Shown here: piece after piece, positions 11,623-19,995 of the stretch | Numbering within the stretch: position 1 is the stretch's first letter | Layout of the letters: each line of letters opens with the position of its first letter | Program-made: the position numbers and the translations under genes | NCBI RefSeq assembly: GCF_008704855.1 | Contig: NZ_CP023691.1 | Coordinates: 1,240,001 to 1,304,000, forward strand | Source: Streptomyces platensis | Lineage (GTDB): Bacteria; Actinomycetota; Actinomycetes; Streptomycetales; Streptomycetaceae | Reading direction: 5' to 3' | DNA: 64,000 nt | The notes under the pieces: generated by a model | Seen by the model: the letters and a program-made list of their open reading frames with translations, nothing else | What the model was told of the DNA's origin: nothing | The model's database searches: none

Positions 11623-12746
11623 GCCGCCACCGCCGGCCGGTCGCTGAGCACGGCCTCGTAGTGCCCCAGCAGCTGATCGCCGACCGCTTCCCAGGAGCGG
11701 TCCTCAACGGCGCGGCGGGCCGCGGTGCCGAACCGGGCACGCAGCTCGGCACCGCCCGCGAGGAAGCGCACCGCGTCCCGGAACGCGCCGCCGTCACCGG
11801 GCGTCACCAGCAGCCCCGTACGGCCGTGGTCCACCAGGTCCAGCGGGCCGCCCGCCCGTGGCGCCACCACCGGCACACCCGAGGCCATCGCCTCCTGCAC
11901 GGTCTGGCAGAACGTCTCATACGGCCCCGTATGGACGAAAACATCCAACGACGCATAAAGCCGCGCGAGTTCGTCCCCGGTGCGACGGCCGAGGAAGCGG
12001 ACCTCCGGCAGCGCGGTACGCAGCCCGGCGGCACTGGGACCGTCGCCGATGACGACGGTGCGGACCCCCGGCAGCCGCGAGGTCTCGGCCAGCAGCCGGA
12101 CGTCCTTCTCCGGCGCGAGCCGCCCCACGTACCCCACCAGCAGCTCCCGCCCCGCGGTCAGCGAACTGCGCAGCACCGCGTCACGCCGCCCCGGGTGGAA
12201 CCGCTCGGAGTCGACACCGCGCGGCCAGAGGTGGACCCGCGGCACCCCGTGCTCGGTCAGGTCCAGCAGCGCCGCGCTGGACGGCGCCAGAGTGCGGTCG
12301 GCGGCGGCATGCACCGCCCGGATACGCCGCCAGGCCGTGGCCGCGCCCCCGCCGAGGTAGGTACGGGCGTAGCGGCCCAGATCGGTCTGGTAGACGGCGA
12401 TCGCGGGCACCTGCCGACGGGCGGCGGCCGCCATCCCGCGGGCGCCGAGGACGAAGGGACTGGCGAGATGCACCAGGTCAGGACGGTGCCCGTCGAGCGC
12501 CGCGGACAGCCGTCGCCCGGGAAGCGCGATCCGCACCTGCGGATAACCGGGCAGCGGCATGGAGGGCACCCGGACGACGGGGCAGGGACTCTCGTCCGTA
12601 TCGGTGGCCGCCGAAGCGCCACCCAGCGGCGCGATGACGAGCGGATCGTGACCGCGCCGGACGAGGTGCCGGGCGGTTTGCAGGGCGCAGTGGGAGACGC
12701 CGTTGACATCGGGCGGGAAGGATTCGGTGACGAGGACGACACGCAT
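11619..12746 (-). CDS. glycosyltransferase family 4, MgtA-like mannosyltransferase
   Basis: A 375-residue GT4 enzyme starting MRVVLVTESFPPDVNGVSHC at ATG 12746. It resembles mycobacterial MgtA (GDP-mannose-dependent alpha-mannosyltransferase, earlier called PimB). Shared motifs are PDLVHLASPFVLGARG, VYQTDLGRYA, RVHLWPRGVDSERFHPGRR, YVGRLAPEKDVRLLAE and VHTGPYETFCQTVQEAMASG, with the E-x7-E pair. It is first in the four-gene operon and preceded by a 600-bp repeat-rich gap. Cytoplasmic, probably acting on a membrane lipid acceptor. That function is inferred from family and is not certain. Confidence 0.87.
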   Translation of the reverse strand: MRVVLVTESFPPDVNGVSHCALQTARHLVRRGHDPLVIAPLGGASAATDTDESPCPVVRVPSMPLPGYPQVRIALPGRRLSAALDGHRPDLVHLASPFVLGARGMAAAARRQVPAIAVYQTDLGRYARTYLGGGAATAWRRIRAVHAAADRTLAPSSAALLDLTEHGVPRVHLWPRGVDSERFHPGRRDAVLRSSLTAGRELLVGYVGRLAPEKDVRLLAETSRLPGVRTVVIGDGPSAAGLRTALPEVRFLGRRTGDELARLYASLDVFVHTGPYETFCQTVQEAMASGVPVVAPRAGGPLDLVDHGRTGLLVTPGDGGAFRDAVRFLAGGAELRARFGTAARRAVEDRSWEAVGDQLLGHYEAVLSDRPAVAA

Positions 12747-12892
12747 ACGGCTGTTGTCGGCGCACCGTGCGTGGGGGGAGCCAAAGGGATCTTTCCTGTC
12801 GGAAAATTGTGGCCCACGTTTTTGGCTTTCCCGCCGTGGTGGTTGCTCGCCGTTCCGCTGCGCTTCGCCTCCGCCGACGTCTGCGGCTTTCC

Positions 12893-13031
12893 CGCCGTTG
12901 CGCCTGCGGCGGGCGGGGTCCGCTGCGCGGGGCTGTCGGGGTGCGGTGACGGGCCTCCGCGGGTGGGGGTTTCCGGACTGCTTCGCTTTACGTCCGGAAA
13001 CCCCCACCCGCTCCGACCCGTCCCCTCCCGT
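12893..13031 (+). repeat. hairpin repeat element, copy A
   Basis: Copy A has conserved blocks at 12893-12916, 12940-12959 and 13011-13031. Between the last two is a perfect 20-bp stem (12959-12978 with 12992-13011) closed by the 13-nt loop TGCTTCGCTTTAC. An outer 8-bp stem (12948-12955 with 13015-13022, one mismatch) adds a second helix. The upper arms read GCGGGTGGGGGTTTCC and its complement. Copy B, inverted 174 bp away, keeps blocks and loop but has different arms. Confidence 0.88.
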
Positions 13032-13205
13032 GGGAGGGATGGGAAAAACGTTGGTCGGGGACCCCTCGGTGGTCCGGTGCGCCTTGTCGATCACATGCCA
13101 TGGGGACGGATGTGGGCACGAGCACGAGCACAGGTGTGGGCATCGGCATAAGCACGGGCACGGGCACGGGTGGCCAGCCCCCACCCACCGTCACTCACTC
13201 CCCCA

Positions 13206-13327
13206 ACGGGAGGGGACGGGCCGGAGGGGCCTGGTGTGTGGACGTAAAGCGAAGCAGTCCACACACCAGGCCCCGGAGGCCCGTCACCGCACCCAACAAC
13301 CACCCGCCCGCCGCAGGCGCAACGGCG
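13206..13327 (-). repeat. hairpin repeat element, copy B (inverted)
   Basis: On the minus strand this repeats the three conserved blocks of copy A (here 13304-13327, 13274-13293 and 13206-13226). A perfect 18-bp stem (13226-13243 with 13257-13274) closes the reverse complement of the same 13-nt loop. The arms (GGGGCCTGGTGTGT and complement) share no similarity with copy A's arms beyond the loop-closing GGAC/GTCC. The outer 8-bp stem (13215-13222 with 13278-13285) is perfect. Confidence 0.88.
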
Positions 13328-13352
13328 AACAAGACAGCAACGTGGGAAAAAC

Positions 13353-14768
13353 CTAGGCCTCAGGGCCGATTCGGCTACGGACGGCCGTTTGGACCTCGTC
13401 CTCCTCGGCCGGGTCGGCGGCCAGGCGCCGCAACTGTTCGACGACGCGGTCGTCGCCGGTGGCGGCGTGCCGAGCGGCTAGTTCGCGGGTGGTTTCCTCG
13501 CAGTCCCACAGGCACTCGACGGCGAAGCCGGCCGCGAATCCGGGGTCGGTGGCGGCGAGTGCCCCGGCGGCCCGGCCGCGGAGGTGGGAGGAGGAGGTTT
13601 CGCGGTAGATGTGGCGGAGGACGGGGGCGGCGCAGGCGACGCCGAGGCGTCCGGTGCCGTCGACCAGCTCCCACAGGCCGTCCGCGTCCGGCCCCTCTTC
13701 GCGTACGGTCCGGCGCAGCGCGGCCAGCACCAGCTCGGCGTCGCGCCGCCCGCCACGCTGGGCGAGCACCGCGGCGGCGGCTGCGCCCAGCCGGTCCGTG
13801 CGCGCCGCCCAGATACGGGCCCGCTCGACCGCGGCCACACTGCGCATCCGCGTGAAGGCGGCGAGGGCGGCGGAGGCCAGCTGCTCGGAGGAGAAGGGGT
13901 CGGCAACCGCGGCCTCGATCAGATCGAGGGTCTCGGGGTCGCCGCGCTCGGCGAGGTGGTGGAGCACGGCGGCGCGCGCCACGTCCGGGGCACTGCGCGC
14001 GGCGCGCAGCAGCTCGGGGCGGTCCTGGGGGCCGGCGACGGCGCCCAGGCAGCGGGCGGCGGCGTACTGCCGGTGTTCCGTGGGCGCCGGGTCCAGGTCC
14101 TGCTGGGCCCAGGCCAGGACCTCGGTCACGCTCCAGCCGGGGCGCGGCCCGCTGGGCTGAAGCTGTCGCTGCCAGCGGTCGAAGGAGCCCTGTTCCCCGG
14201 CGGCGGCCAGCCGCGCGGCGTAACGGGGGTCCTCGGCCCACAGCCGCCAGGGCCGGGGCTCGAAGGCGTCGCGCACGGCGGCGGCCAGCTCGGCCTCGCC
14301 CTGCTCGGTCCCGGGGAAGCGGGCGAGGACGGCGGGCGCGAGGGTCATCAGCCCGGCGTCGTCGTCACGCAGCGCGAGCTCGTCCAGGGCCCAGCGCCAG
14401 TTGCTGCCGGCCGCGGCATAGCTGCGCAGCAGCAGACGGGCGGCGTCCCTGCCGTACGCGGCGAGGTGGCCGAGGACGGCGAGGGCCAGGCCGGTGCGCT
14501 CCTCGCCGGTGTCGACCAGGTCGTCCGGGTGGAAGAGGTGGCGTTCGATCTGCTCGAGCCCGCCGTCGAGCTGCATGTAGAGGCGTGCGTAGTAGAGCGA
14601 GCGGTTCTCGACCTGCCAGTCGCGGCGGGGGTCGCGCAGCACGCTGTCGTTGAGTGCCGCGAGCGCCTCGGCCCGCGGCGCCGCGAGGGCATGCAGGGTC
14701 CCGTCGCCGCGGCCTCGCTGAAGGAGGCCGAGCAGGGTGCCACTGGGCGCTATGTCTGGATCGAACAT
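13353..14768 (-). CDS. HEAT-repeat-like protein of unknown function
   Basis: A 471-residue, almost entirely helical, Ala/Leu/Arg-rich protein starting MFDPDIAPSGTLLGLLQRGR. Repeated blocks of about 30-40 residues, such as RPELLRAARSAPDVARAAVL, PETLDLIEAAVADPFSSEQL and AAPVLRHIYRETSSSHLRGR, look like HEAT/PBS-lyase-type solenoid repeats. No catalytic motif, signal peptide or membrane helix is visible. Such solenoids normally act as protein-binding scaffolds. ATG 14768 was chosen because the conserved-looking protein begins there; the upstream frame is low-complexity. It is divergent from the PP2C phosphatase across 311 bp. Confidence 0.75.
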   Translation of the reverse strand: MFDPDIAPSGTLLGLLQRGRGDGTLHALAAPRAEALAALNDSVLRDPRRDWQVENRSLYYARLYMQLDGGLEQIERHLFHPDDLVDTGEERTGLALAVLGHLAAYGRDAARLLLRSYAAAGSNWRWALDELALRDDDAGLMTLAPAVLARFPGTEQGEAELAAAVRDAFEPRPWRLWAEDPRYAARLAAAGEQGSFDRWQRQLQPSGPRPGWSVTEVLAWAQQDLDPAPTEHRQYAAARCLGAVAGPQDRPELLRAARSAPDVARAAVLHHLAERGDPETLDLIEAAVADPFSSEQLASAALAAFTRMRSVAAVERARIWAARTDRLGAAAAAVLAQRGGRRDAELVLAALRRTVREEGPDADGLWELVDGTGRLGVACAAPVLRHIYRETSSSHLRGRAAGALAATDPGFAAGFAVECLWDCEETTRELAARHAATGDDRVVEQLRRLAADPAEEDEVQTAVRSRIGPEA

Positions 14769-15079
14769 GAGGTCAGCATCCGGTGCGGGGGACTGGCTGG
14801 CAACGGGATTTCCGCTGACCGGCATTCTTGCCGGTGACTGCGGGCCGTATGCGTCGTTCCCCTCATGGATCGACGGGAACGCCTGCGTACGGCGGCCGAA
14901 GCCTAGCGTGGAAGCTGTTATTCCGCCGATTCGCCCTGGGGTTGCCCCAGGAAGGCCGGCGGCATATGCCAGATGCACCACCGTATCGGGTAGTGCCAAA
15001 TCCCTTACGGACTGTCGCCGCCTGTGCAACAGTCGTTACCGGCCCTTCAGCCCGGCGCCGCCTGATCACGGAGTACGTC
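14769..15079. other. 311-bp divergent intergenic region
   Basis: The region holds the promoters of the HEAT-like gene (minus) and the PP2C gene (plus). It contains the small perfect hairpin CCTGGGG-TTG-CCCCAGG at 14935-14951 and the palindrome GGCATATGCC at 14971-14980. No gene is seen, and promoter elements cannot be assigned with confidence. Confidence 0.5.
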
Positions 15080-16546
15080 ATGCCGTCCCCTCTCTTCGCG
15101 GATCACTCAGCCGACCGGCCCCCCGAGCGCGAAACGGTCGAGGCACTCATCACGCAGGCCCGCCGCCTGCGCGGTGGCCTCGACGCCGTCCGGGAGTCCA
15201 CGGTGGACACCAGCCTCGCCACCGACCCGCAGCTGCGCTGGCAGCGGGCCCTGTGCGATCTCGCGGTGCACCACCTCGACGACCTCGGGGGCCATCTCGA
15301 CCAGCTGAGAGAGGGCCTGCCCGCCGAGAGTGCGGACGACCTGGCAGAGGCCGAGCCGCCGGCCGCCCCGCCGGAGCCCGAGCCCGAGCCCCATGAGCGC
15401 GGCGCGCTGCTGCGCCGGGTGGGCAGCGCCGAGTGGAATCTGCTCACCGACGAGGTCAGCTGGTCCGACGAACTGTTCGCGATGTTCGGCCGGGCCCCGT
15501 CCGACGGCCCGCTCACCCTCGACGAGCTGCCGTCCCTGGTGCACCCCGAGGATCAGGACGGGCTGGCCACGATGGTCACGGACTGTCTGGTGGACGGCCG
15601 GCCGATCGACGGCGAATTCCGCATCGTGCGCCCGGACGAGACACTGCGCACGGTGCACATGGTGGGCGAGCCGGTGCTCGACGCCGACGGCGGTACCGCC
15701 TGTATGTGGGCCGTGCTGCGGGACGTCAGCGAGCTGCGCCGCAGCCAGCAGGCGGTACGCGAGACCCGTGACTCGCTGCACCGCGAGCGGCAGATCGCGC
15801 AGACCGAGCACCGGCTTGCGGTCGAGCTTCAGGAGGCCGTGCTGCCGCCGTGGCGCGGCTCCCTGAGGTTCCCGCACGGCGGCCCGGTGGCTCTCGACCT
15901 CGCCGGGCGCTATCTGCCGTCCGGCACCCGCGATCTGATCGGCGGGGACTGGTACGACGCACTGCAACTCCCGGACGGCACCACCCTGATGAGCGTCGGC
16001 GACCTCACCGGGCACGGCGTCACCGCCACGTCCGGAATGGCCATGGTGCTGGGCGCCCTGCGCGGTATGGCGGTCGCCGGACACCGGCCGGGACCTCTGA
16101 TGGGCTTCGTCAACCAACTGCTGGACACCGCCGCCCAGCCGGCGCTGGGCAGCGCGGTGTGCGGCCGGTTCGACCCCGCCGCGCGAACCCTGGAGTGGGC
16201 TCAGGCGGGGCACCCCGCGCCGCTGCTGTTCCGCGACGGCACGGGGCGCGCGCTGGACCCGCCCGAGGGCGTACTCCTCGGCGCGACCTCGGGCGCGTCC
16301 TACACCCAGCACACCGAGCAACTGGAGCCCGGCGACCTCCTCGTCCTGCACACCGACGGCCTCGTCCCGCGCCGTGCGCAGGGCGCGGATGCCACCCATG
16401 AGGGTGCCGAGCGGCTCCTCGCCCTGGCGCCGCGGTTCGCCGGGACGCGCAGTGCCCAGGACTGCGTCCGCATCGTCGTCGAGGAGTTCGGCACGGCCGA
16501 GCGCGAGGACGACGCCTGTGTGCTGATCGCCCGGGTGGGCGGCTGA
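15080..16546 (+). CDS. PAS-domain PP2C (SpoIIE/RsbU-type) protein phosphatase
   Basis: A 488-residue protein from ATG 15080, which has ACGGAG at good spacing upstream. There is an N-terminal helical region (1-100), a Pro/Glu linker, and a PAS fold (about 110-225: LTDEVSWSDELFAMFGRAPS, DEFRIV-like GEFRIVRPDETLRTVH). A coiled helix follows, then the SpoIIE-type PP2C domain (about 260-488: LIGGDWYDALQLPDGTTLMS, VGDLTGHGVTATSGMAM and EREDDACVLIARVGG) with the metal-binding Asp residues intact. These phosphatases dephosphorylate anti-sigma-factor antagonists. The PAS domain may sense light, redox or a ligand. No partner kinase or antagonist gene is adjacent. Confidence 0.9.
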   Translation: MPSPLFADHSADRPPERETVEALITQARRLRGGLDAVRESTVDTSLATDPQLRWQRALCDLAVHHLDDLGGHLDQLREGLPAESADDLAEAEPPAAPPEPEPEPHERGALLRRVGSAEWNLLTDEVSWSDELFAMFGRAPSDGPLTLDELPSLVHPEDQDGLATMVTDCLVDGRPIDGEFRIVRPDETLRTVHMVGEPVLDADGGTACMWAVLRDVSELRRSQQAVRETRDSLHRERQIAQTEHRLAVELQEAVLPPWRGSLRFPHGGPVALDLAGRYLPSGTRDLIGGDWYDALQLPDGTTLMSVGDLTGHGVTATSGMAMVLGALRGMAVAGHRPGPLMGFVNQLLDTAAQPALGSAVCGRFDPAARTLEWAQAGHPAPLLFRDGTGRALDPPEGVLLGATSGASYTQHTEQLEPGDLLVLHTDGLVPRRAQGADATHEGAERLLALAPRFAGTRSAQDCVRIVVEEFGTAEREDDACVLIARVGG

Positions 16547-16710
16547 CACATCTGAGGGCAGGCCGAGGGCTGACCGGCGCTTCCGACGACCAGTGGGTGA
16601 CGCCGGTCGGCGGACCGTCGGTGTACGGCTGAGGCGGCAGGGGCGCGGAGGACGTGTCGCCACCCGGAACCACAGGTGACGCACCGTCACCCCCCGCGTC
16701 GCCGCCCGCC

Positions 16711-18240
16711 TCAGGCCGAGAAGTTCTTTCCCAGCGCCGCTCCGATACCGGGGCCCAGGCCCGACCCCTTGGTCTTCGGCTTCGGCTTCGGCAGGACATG
16801 CTGGATCTCCTCGCGCAGGTCCTGGATCTTGGCGTAGTTCGCGTACTGCCCCGTGAGCCGGAACATCTCACGGAGCCGGTCCCAGGTCCGGTGCGAGGAG
16901 TTCTCCCCGATGGACACCAGCGCCAGCCTCGCGTAACGGTCGGCCTGTTCGGGGTCGTTGCCGATGAAGCAGGCCGACGCCATCGAGAGGTAGTCGAAGA
17001 TCTGCGACCGCTGGCGGCCGTTCTCCCGCAGTGTCAGTGCCCGCTTGGCGTGGTGCTGGGCGACCCTGGCGACCGAGGGATCGTGGTCGGCGAGGGTACG
17101 GAACGCCAGCGCCTGCATACCGTGCAGATCCGCCTCGTCGAACATCTGCATCCAGCTCGGCGGCGGTACATCGCCCTTGTCCGAGACGAACAGTTCCTCC
17201 GCCTCGCCCAAAGTGCGGCGCATCGCCTGGCCGTTCCCCTTGGACGCCTGGGCCCACGCCTCGATGGTGTGCAGCATGGCGCGGGTGCGCGGCAGGGTTT
17301 CCGCGCCGGAGCCGGACTTGGCCAGCTTCATCAGATCCAGCGCGTCGTCCGGACGGCCCAGATGGACCATCTGGCGGGCGGCACGGGAGAGCGCCTCACC
17401 GGCGCGGGGCCGGTCGCCGCCCTCGCGGGCCGCATGGGCAGCGATGATGAAGTACTTCTGGGCGGTGGGCTCCAGGCCCACGTCGTGGGACATCCAGCCG
17501 GCCAGCACCGCCAGATTGGCGGCCACCCCCCACAGCCTGCGCTGGAGATGCTCGGGGTGGCGGTAGGCGAGCATGCCGCCGACCTCGTTGAGCTGGCCCA
17601 CCACGGCCTTGCGCTGAAGCCCGCCACCGCGGGCCGCGTCCCAGGCGCGGAACACCTCGACCGAGCGCTCCAGCGCATCGATCTCCTGTGACCCCACGGG
17701 GGCCGCCTCGTAGCGGTCGAGGCCGATCTGGTCGAGTTCGTCGAAGGAGTGGGAAGCGAACGGGGCGTCGTGGCGTGGGGCGCCGGCCGGTGTCGGATCG
17801 GTGTGCAGCCAGTCGTGCATGGCGCCGGTGAGTGCGGAACCCGCGGCGAGCGCAGCGCCCGCACCCACCAAGCCGCGTCGGTTGAGCATGAGGTCCATTC
17901 CCGTGAATTCCGTGAGGACCGCGGCGGTCCGTTCGGGAGCCCACGGCAGACCGTCCATGGCCTGCCGCTTCCCCGAGCGGCCGGTTCTTGCGAACCCGAG
18001 GTCCTCGATGGTTACGACACGGCCGAGGCGCTCGGTGAACAGGGAAGCCAGAACCTTGGGCACCGGATCACGCGGGGTCTCCCCCATGTCGATCCAGCGC
18101 CGCACTCGTGAGGTGTCGGTCGCCAGCTGCGGATGGCCCATGGCCGCCGCCTGCCGGTTGACCAGTCTCGCCAGCTCTCCCTTGGACCAGCCGGCCAGGC
18201 CGAAAAGGTCCGCGAGACGGGTGTTCGGCTGCCTGTCCAC
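16711..18240 (-). CDS. NsdA/NsdB-like developmental regulator (HTH + TPR-like)
   Basis: A 509-residue protein from GTG 18240 (VDRQPNTRLADLFGLAGWSK), with GGGGG upstream on the minus strand. ATG 18303 would add 21 residues. The N-terminal region has an HTH-like pattern (GWSKGELARLVNRQAAAMG, then TDTSRVRRWIDMG). A hydrophobic Gly/Ala stretch (LVGAGAALAAGSALTGA) follows near residue 150. The rest is helical, TPR-like repeats ending in a lysine/proline tail. The family includes NsdA/NsdB, negative regulators of sporulation and antibiotic production in Streptomyces coelicolor. I recognise the family, but not which paralogue this is. It is divergent from the TTA-containing phosphotransferase. Confidence 0.82.
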   Translation of the reverse strand: MDRQPNTRLADLFGLAGWSKGELARLVNRQAAAMGHPQLATDTSRVRRWIDMGETPRDPVPKVLASLFTERLGRVVTIEDLGFARTGRSGKRQAMDGLPWAPERTAAVLTEFTGMDLMLNRRGLVGAGAALAAGSALTGAMHDWLHTDPTPAGAPRHDAPFASHSFDELDQIGLDRYEAAPVGSQEIDALERSVEVFRAWDAARGGGLQRKAVVGQLNEVGGMLAYRHPEHLQRRLWGVAANLAVLAGWMSHDVGLEPTAQKYFIIAAHAAREGGDRPRAGEALSRAARQMVHLGRPDDALDLMKLAKSGSGAETLPRTRAMLHTIEAWAQASKGNGQAMRRTLGEAEELFVSDKGDVPPPSWMQMFDEADLHGMQALAFRTLADHDPSVARVAQHHAKRALTLRENGRQRSQIFDYLSMASACFIGNDPEQADRYARLALVSIGENSSHRTWDRLREMFRLTGQYANYAKIQDLREEIQHVLPKPKPKTKGSGLGPGIGAALGKNFSA

Positions 18241-18525
18241 GTCAAGCCCCCAGGTTCCTCGACTGAGTTGACAGTAACGGCCACTGACATGCACTGGGTC
18301 CATTCGCCAGGGTTCGCCACCCTGCGCCAGATGGTCTGCCACCCGCAGCCACGTGTTCTGTAGACATGCCGCCCCCGGCCTGGTGGCGGGACCGCATTCC
18401 CCAGGGTGCGCGCCCTTCACAGGGACCCTGGATCGGCCTCCTGCACGGGGCCCGTTCACGGGTTCCCACCACCGGGCCGGGGAGCGCACGCAACTCGCCG
18501 GCGCACGAAGGGATCTGTCTCACCC

Positions 18526-19659
18526 ATGTATGCAGCATCGTCCGCCGTGACCGTCCCCACCCGGCCGCACCGCCCGCACCCCACCGGAGGGGGGCCGTAT
18601 CTCGACCCCGCCCCTTCCGCGGGGGCGGTTCCCGGTCTTCCCGGCGGCCGTACCCGGCGGGCGCAGGGGACAGGCGCCCAACCGCTCAGCGGGAGGCTCG
18701 ACTTGTCCGGCCCCCAGGGCGCCCAGTTGCGCGCCGCCGTTGCCTCGGTGCACCGCATCTGCCCGGAGTTCAATCCGGTGCAGGTGCTGCGCCGCAGCGG
18801 CAGATCCGTCCTCCTCGTGGGGACGACGGGCCGGATGACCGCGGTCGCGAAGTGTTTACTGGACCATTCGCCGGCCTGGGCGGACAGGTTCCGGCAGGAA
18901 ATAAGTGCATACCGCGCATTCGTCCGGCATCGTCCGCCGGTTCGGGTGCCGCGGCTGGTGGCGGCCGACCCCGACAACTGCACGCTCATCATGGAGCGGA
19001 TGCCCGGCCGGGTCGCGGCCCTGACCCGGCACCCGTCCGAGGCCCCGCCCCGCGCGGACGTCCGGTCCGCGCTGGGTGCGATCTGCCGGATCAACCTCTG
19101 GCGTCCGCCGGGCGGGCTGTTCGACACCCCGCTGGACTACGCGGGCCGGATCGGCCGCTACCACGACCTGGGGCTGCTCACCGACCGGGACCTGGGGGAT
19201 CTTCAGAAGCTGATGCACGGCCTGTCGCACACCCAGGGCCAGTTCTGTCACGGCGATGCGCTGCTGAACAACGTGCTGCTGTCCCCCGTCGGCCCGGTGC
19301 TGCTGGACTGGGACAACGCGGGCTGGTATCTGCCGGGCTACGACCTGGCGACGCTGTGGTCGGTGCTCGGTGACGCGCCGGTGGCCCGCCGCCACATCAG
19401 CCAGCTCGCCCAGAACGCCGGACCGGCCTCGCGGGACGCCTTCCTGGTGAATCTGATGCTGGTGCTCACCCGCGAGATCCGGCGCTATGAAACCGCGGTC
19501 CAGCGGACCATGCGCGAGCCCGCGCCGACGGGGGCACCGGGGCCGGGACACCCCGGCGTGCCCGCGGCGGGCGAGGAGCAGCGGCTGCTCCTGCGCCGAC
19601 TGCACGACGACTGCCAGATGGCGCGGCGTGCGGTAAGGGCGGCGGTCGGCACCCGCTGA
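18526..19659 (+). CDS. aminoglycoside phosphotransferase (APH)-fold kinase
   Basis: A 377-residue protein from ATG 18526 (AAGGGA upstream at loose spacing). The first 60 residues are Pro/Gly-rich and probably disordered. Kinase-like features are VAKCLLDHS (putative ATP lysine 109), [12 protein letters not shown] (hinge) and [14 protein letters not shown] with catalytic His242-x-Asp244 and Asn249. [17 protein letters not shown] with the metal Asp261 completes the set. The family phosphorylates small molecules such as aminoglycosides, choline or homoserine; the substrate here is unknown. Codon 111 (18856-18858) is TTA, so translation should depend on the bldA tRNA. AT-richer codons (GAA ATA AGT) follow nearby. 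Confidence 0.85.
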   Translation: MYAASSAVTVPTRPHRPHPTGGGPYLDPAPSAGAVPGLPGGRTRRAQGTGAQPLSGRLDLSGPQGAQLRAAVASVHRICPEFNPVQVLRRSGRSVLLVGTTGRMTAVAKCLLDHSPAWADRFRQEISAYRAFVRHRPPVRVPRLVAADPDNCTLIMERMPGRVAALTRHPSEAPPRADVRSALGAICRINLWRPPGGLFDTPLDYAGRIGRYHDLGLLTDRDLGDLQKLMHGLSHTQGQFCHGDALLNNVLLSPVGPVLLDWDNAGWYLPGYDLATLWSVLGDAPVARRHISQLAQNAGPASRDAFLVNLMLVLTREIRRYETAVQRTMREPAPTGAPGPGHPGVPAAGEEQRLLLRRLHDDCQMARRAVRAAVGTR

Positions 19660-19675
19660 CCGCCGAGGGGGGACT

Positions 19676-19712
19676 GTGAGCGGCGCGCCCGGGCACGGGG
19701 TGCGCCGCTCAC
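19676..19712 (+). terminator. hairpin terminator after the APH gene
   Basis: GTGAGCGGCGC at 19676-19686 pairs perfectly with GCGCCGCTCAC at 19702-19712 around a 15-nt loop, 17 bp after the phosphotransferase stop. There is no U-tract, as is usual in Streptomyces. Confidence 0.7.
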
Positions 19713-19867
19713 CCATGTGCGCCGGCCCGTCCACCGGCGCTTCTCTTCCGCTGCCCGCGGGGCCGGTTCATTGGTCCATTCCACTGACGCTCCGCAGGCC
19801 CGGCACCGGTCCGGGAAGGCTCCTCTGGAGAGGCCCTGACATGCGGAATCCCGAACCGGCAGGGTGA

Positions 19868-19896
19868 TTGACGGACCGTCGGCAAACGTATAGCTC
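19868..19896 (+). promoter_or_regulatory. candidate promoter for the amidase gene
   Basis: TTGACG at 19868-19873 and TATAGC at 19889-19894 (15-bp spacer; 17 bp to TAGCTC) lie about 100 bp before the amidase start. This would leave a long leader. The remaining 19713-19995 shows no gene. Confidence 0.35.
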
Positions 19897-19995
19897 TAAG
19901 CCGACAGGGGGCTCTAGTCTCGGGTCCCGCCCGTGCGGCCGTTTGCGCACCCACCGTCACACCGCCCCGGCTCGGGCCGGCTCGAGGAGGTTGCT

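Larger units (their letters stand above)
12747..13352. other. 606-bp non-coding island with inverted repeat elements
   Basis: No convincing gene is seen between the MgtA-like gene and the HEAT-like gene. The stretch holds two inverted hairpin elements (12893-13031 and 13206-13327). Their spacer includes a low-complexity run of GCACGG/GCACGA hexamers at about 13105-13172. Frames crossing it translate to simple Gly-Thr-Ser-rich strings without family resemblance. Confidence 0.7.

Noticed and set aside
11619..13184. 521-codon version of the MgtA-like gene
   Set aside because: The extra 146 codons run through hairpin element copy A. The family N-terminus begins exactly at ATG 12746.
13100..13855. 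Plus-strand frame in the repeat island
   Set aside because: Starts in the GCACGG low-complexity run, crosses a hairpin element and continues antisense to the HEAT-like gene.
14985..14995. GGGTAG resembling a sigma-B -10 element before the PP2C gene
   Set aside because: No matching -35 element at the right spacing was found.
16711..18489. Longer N-terminal extension of the Nsd-like regulator
   Set aside because: Residues upstream of GTG 18240 or ATG 18303 look non-coding and overlap the divergent promoter region. No Shine-Dalgarno supports the longest start.
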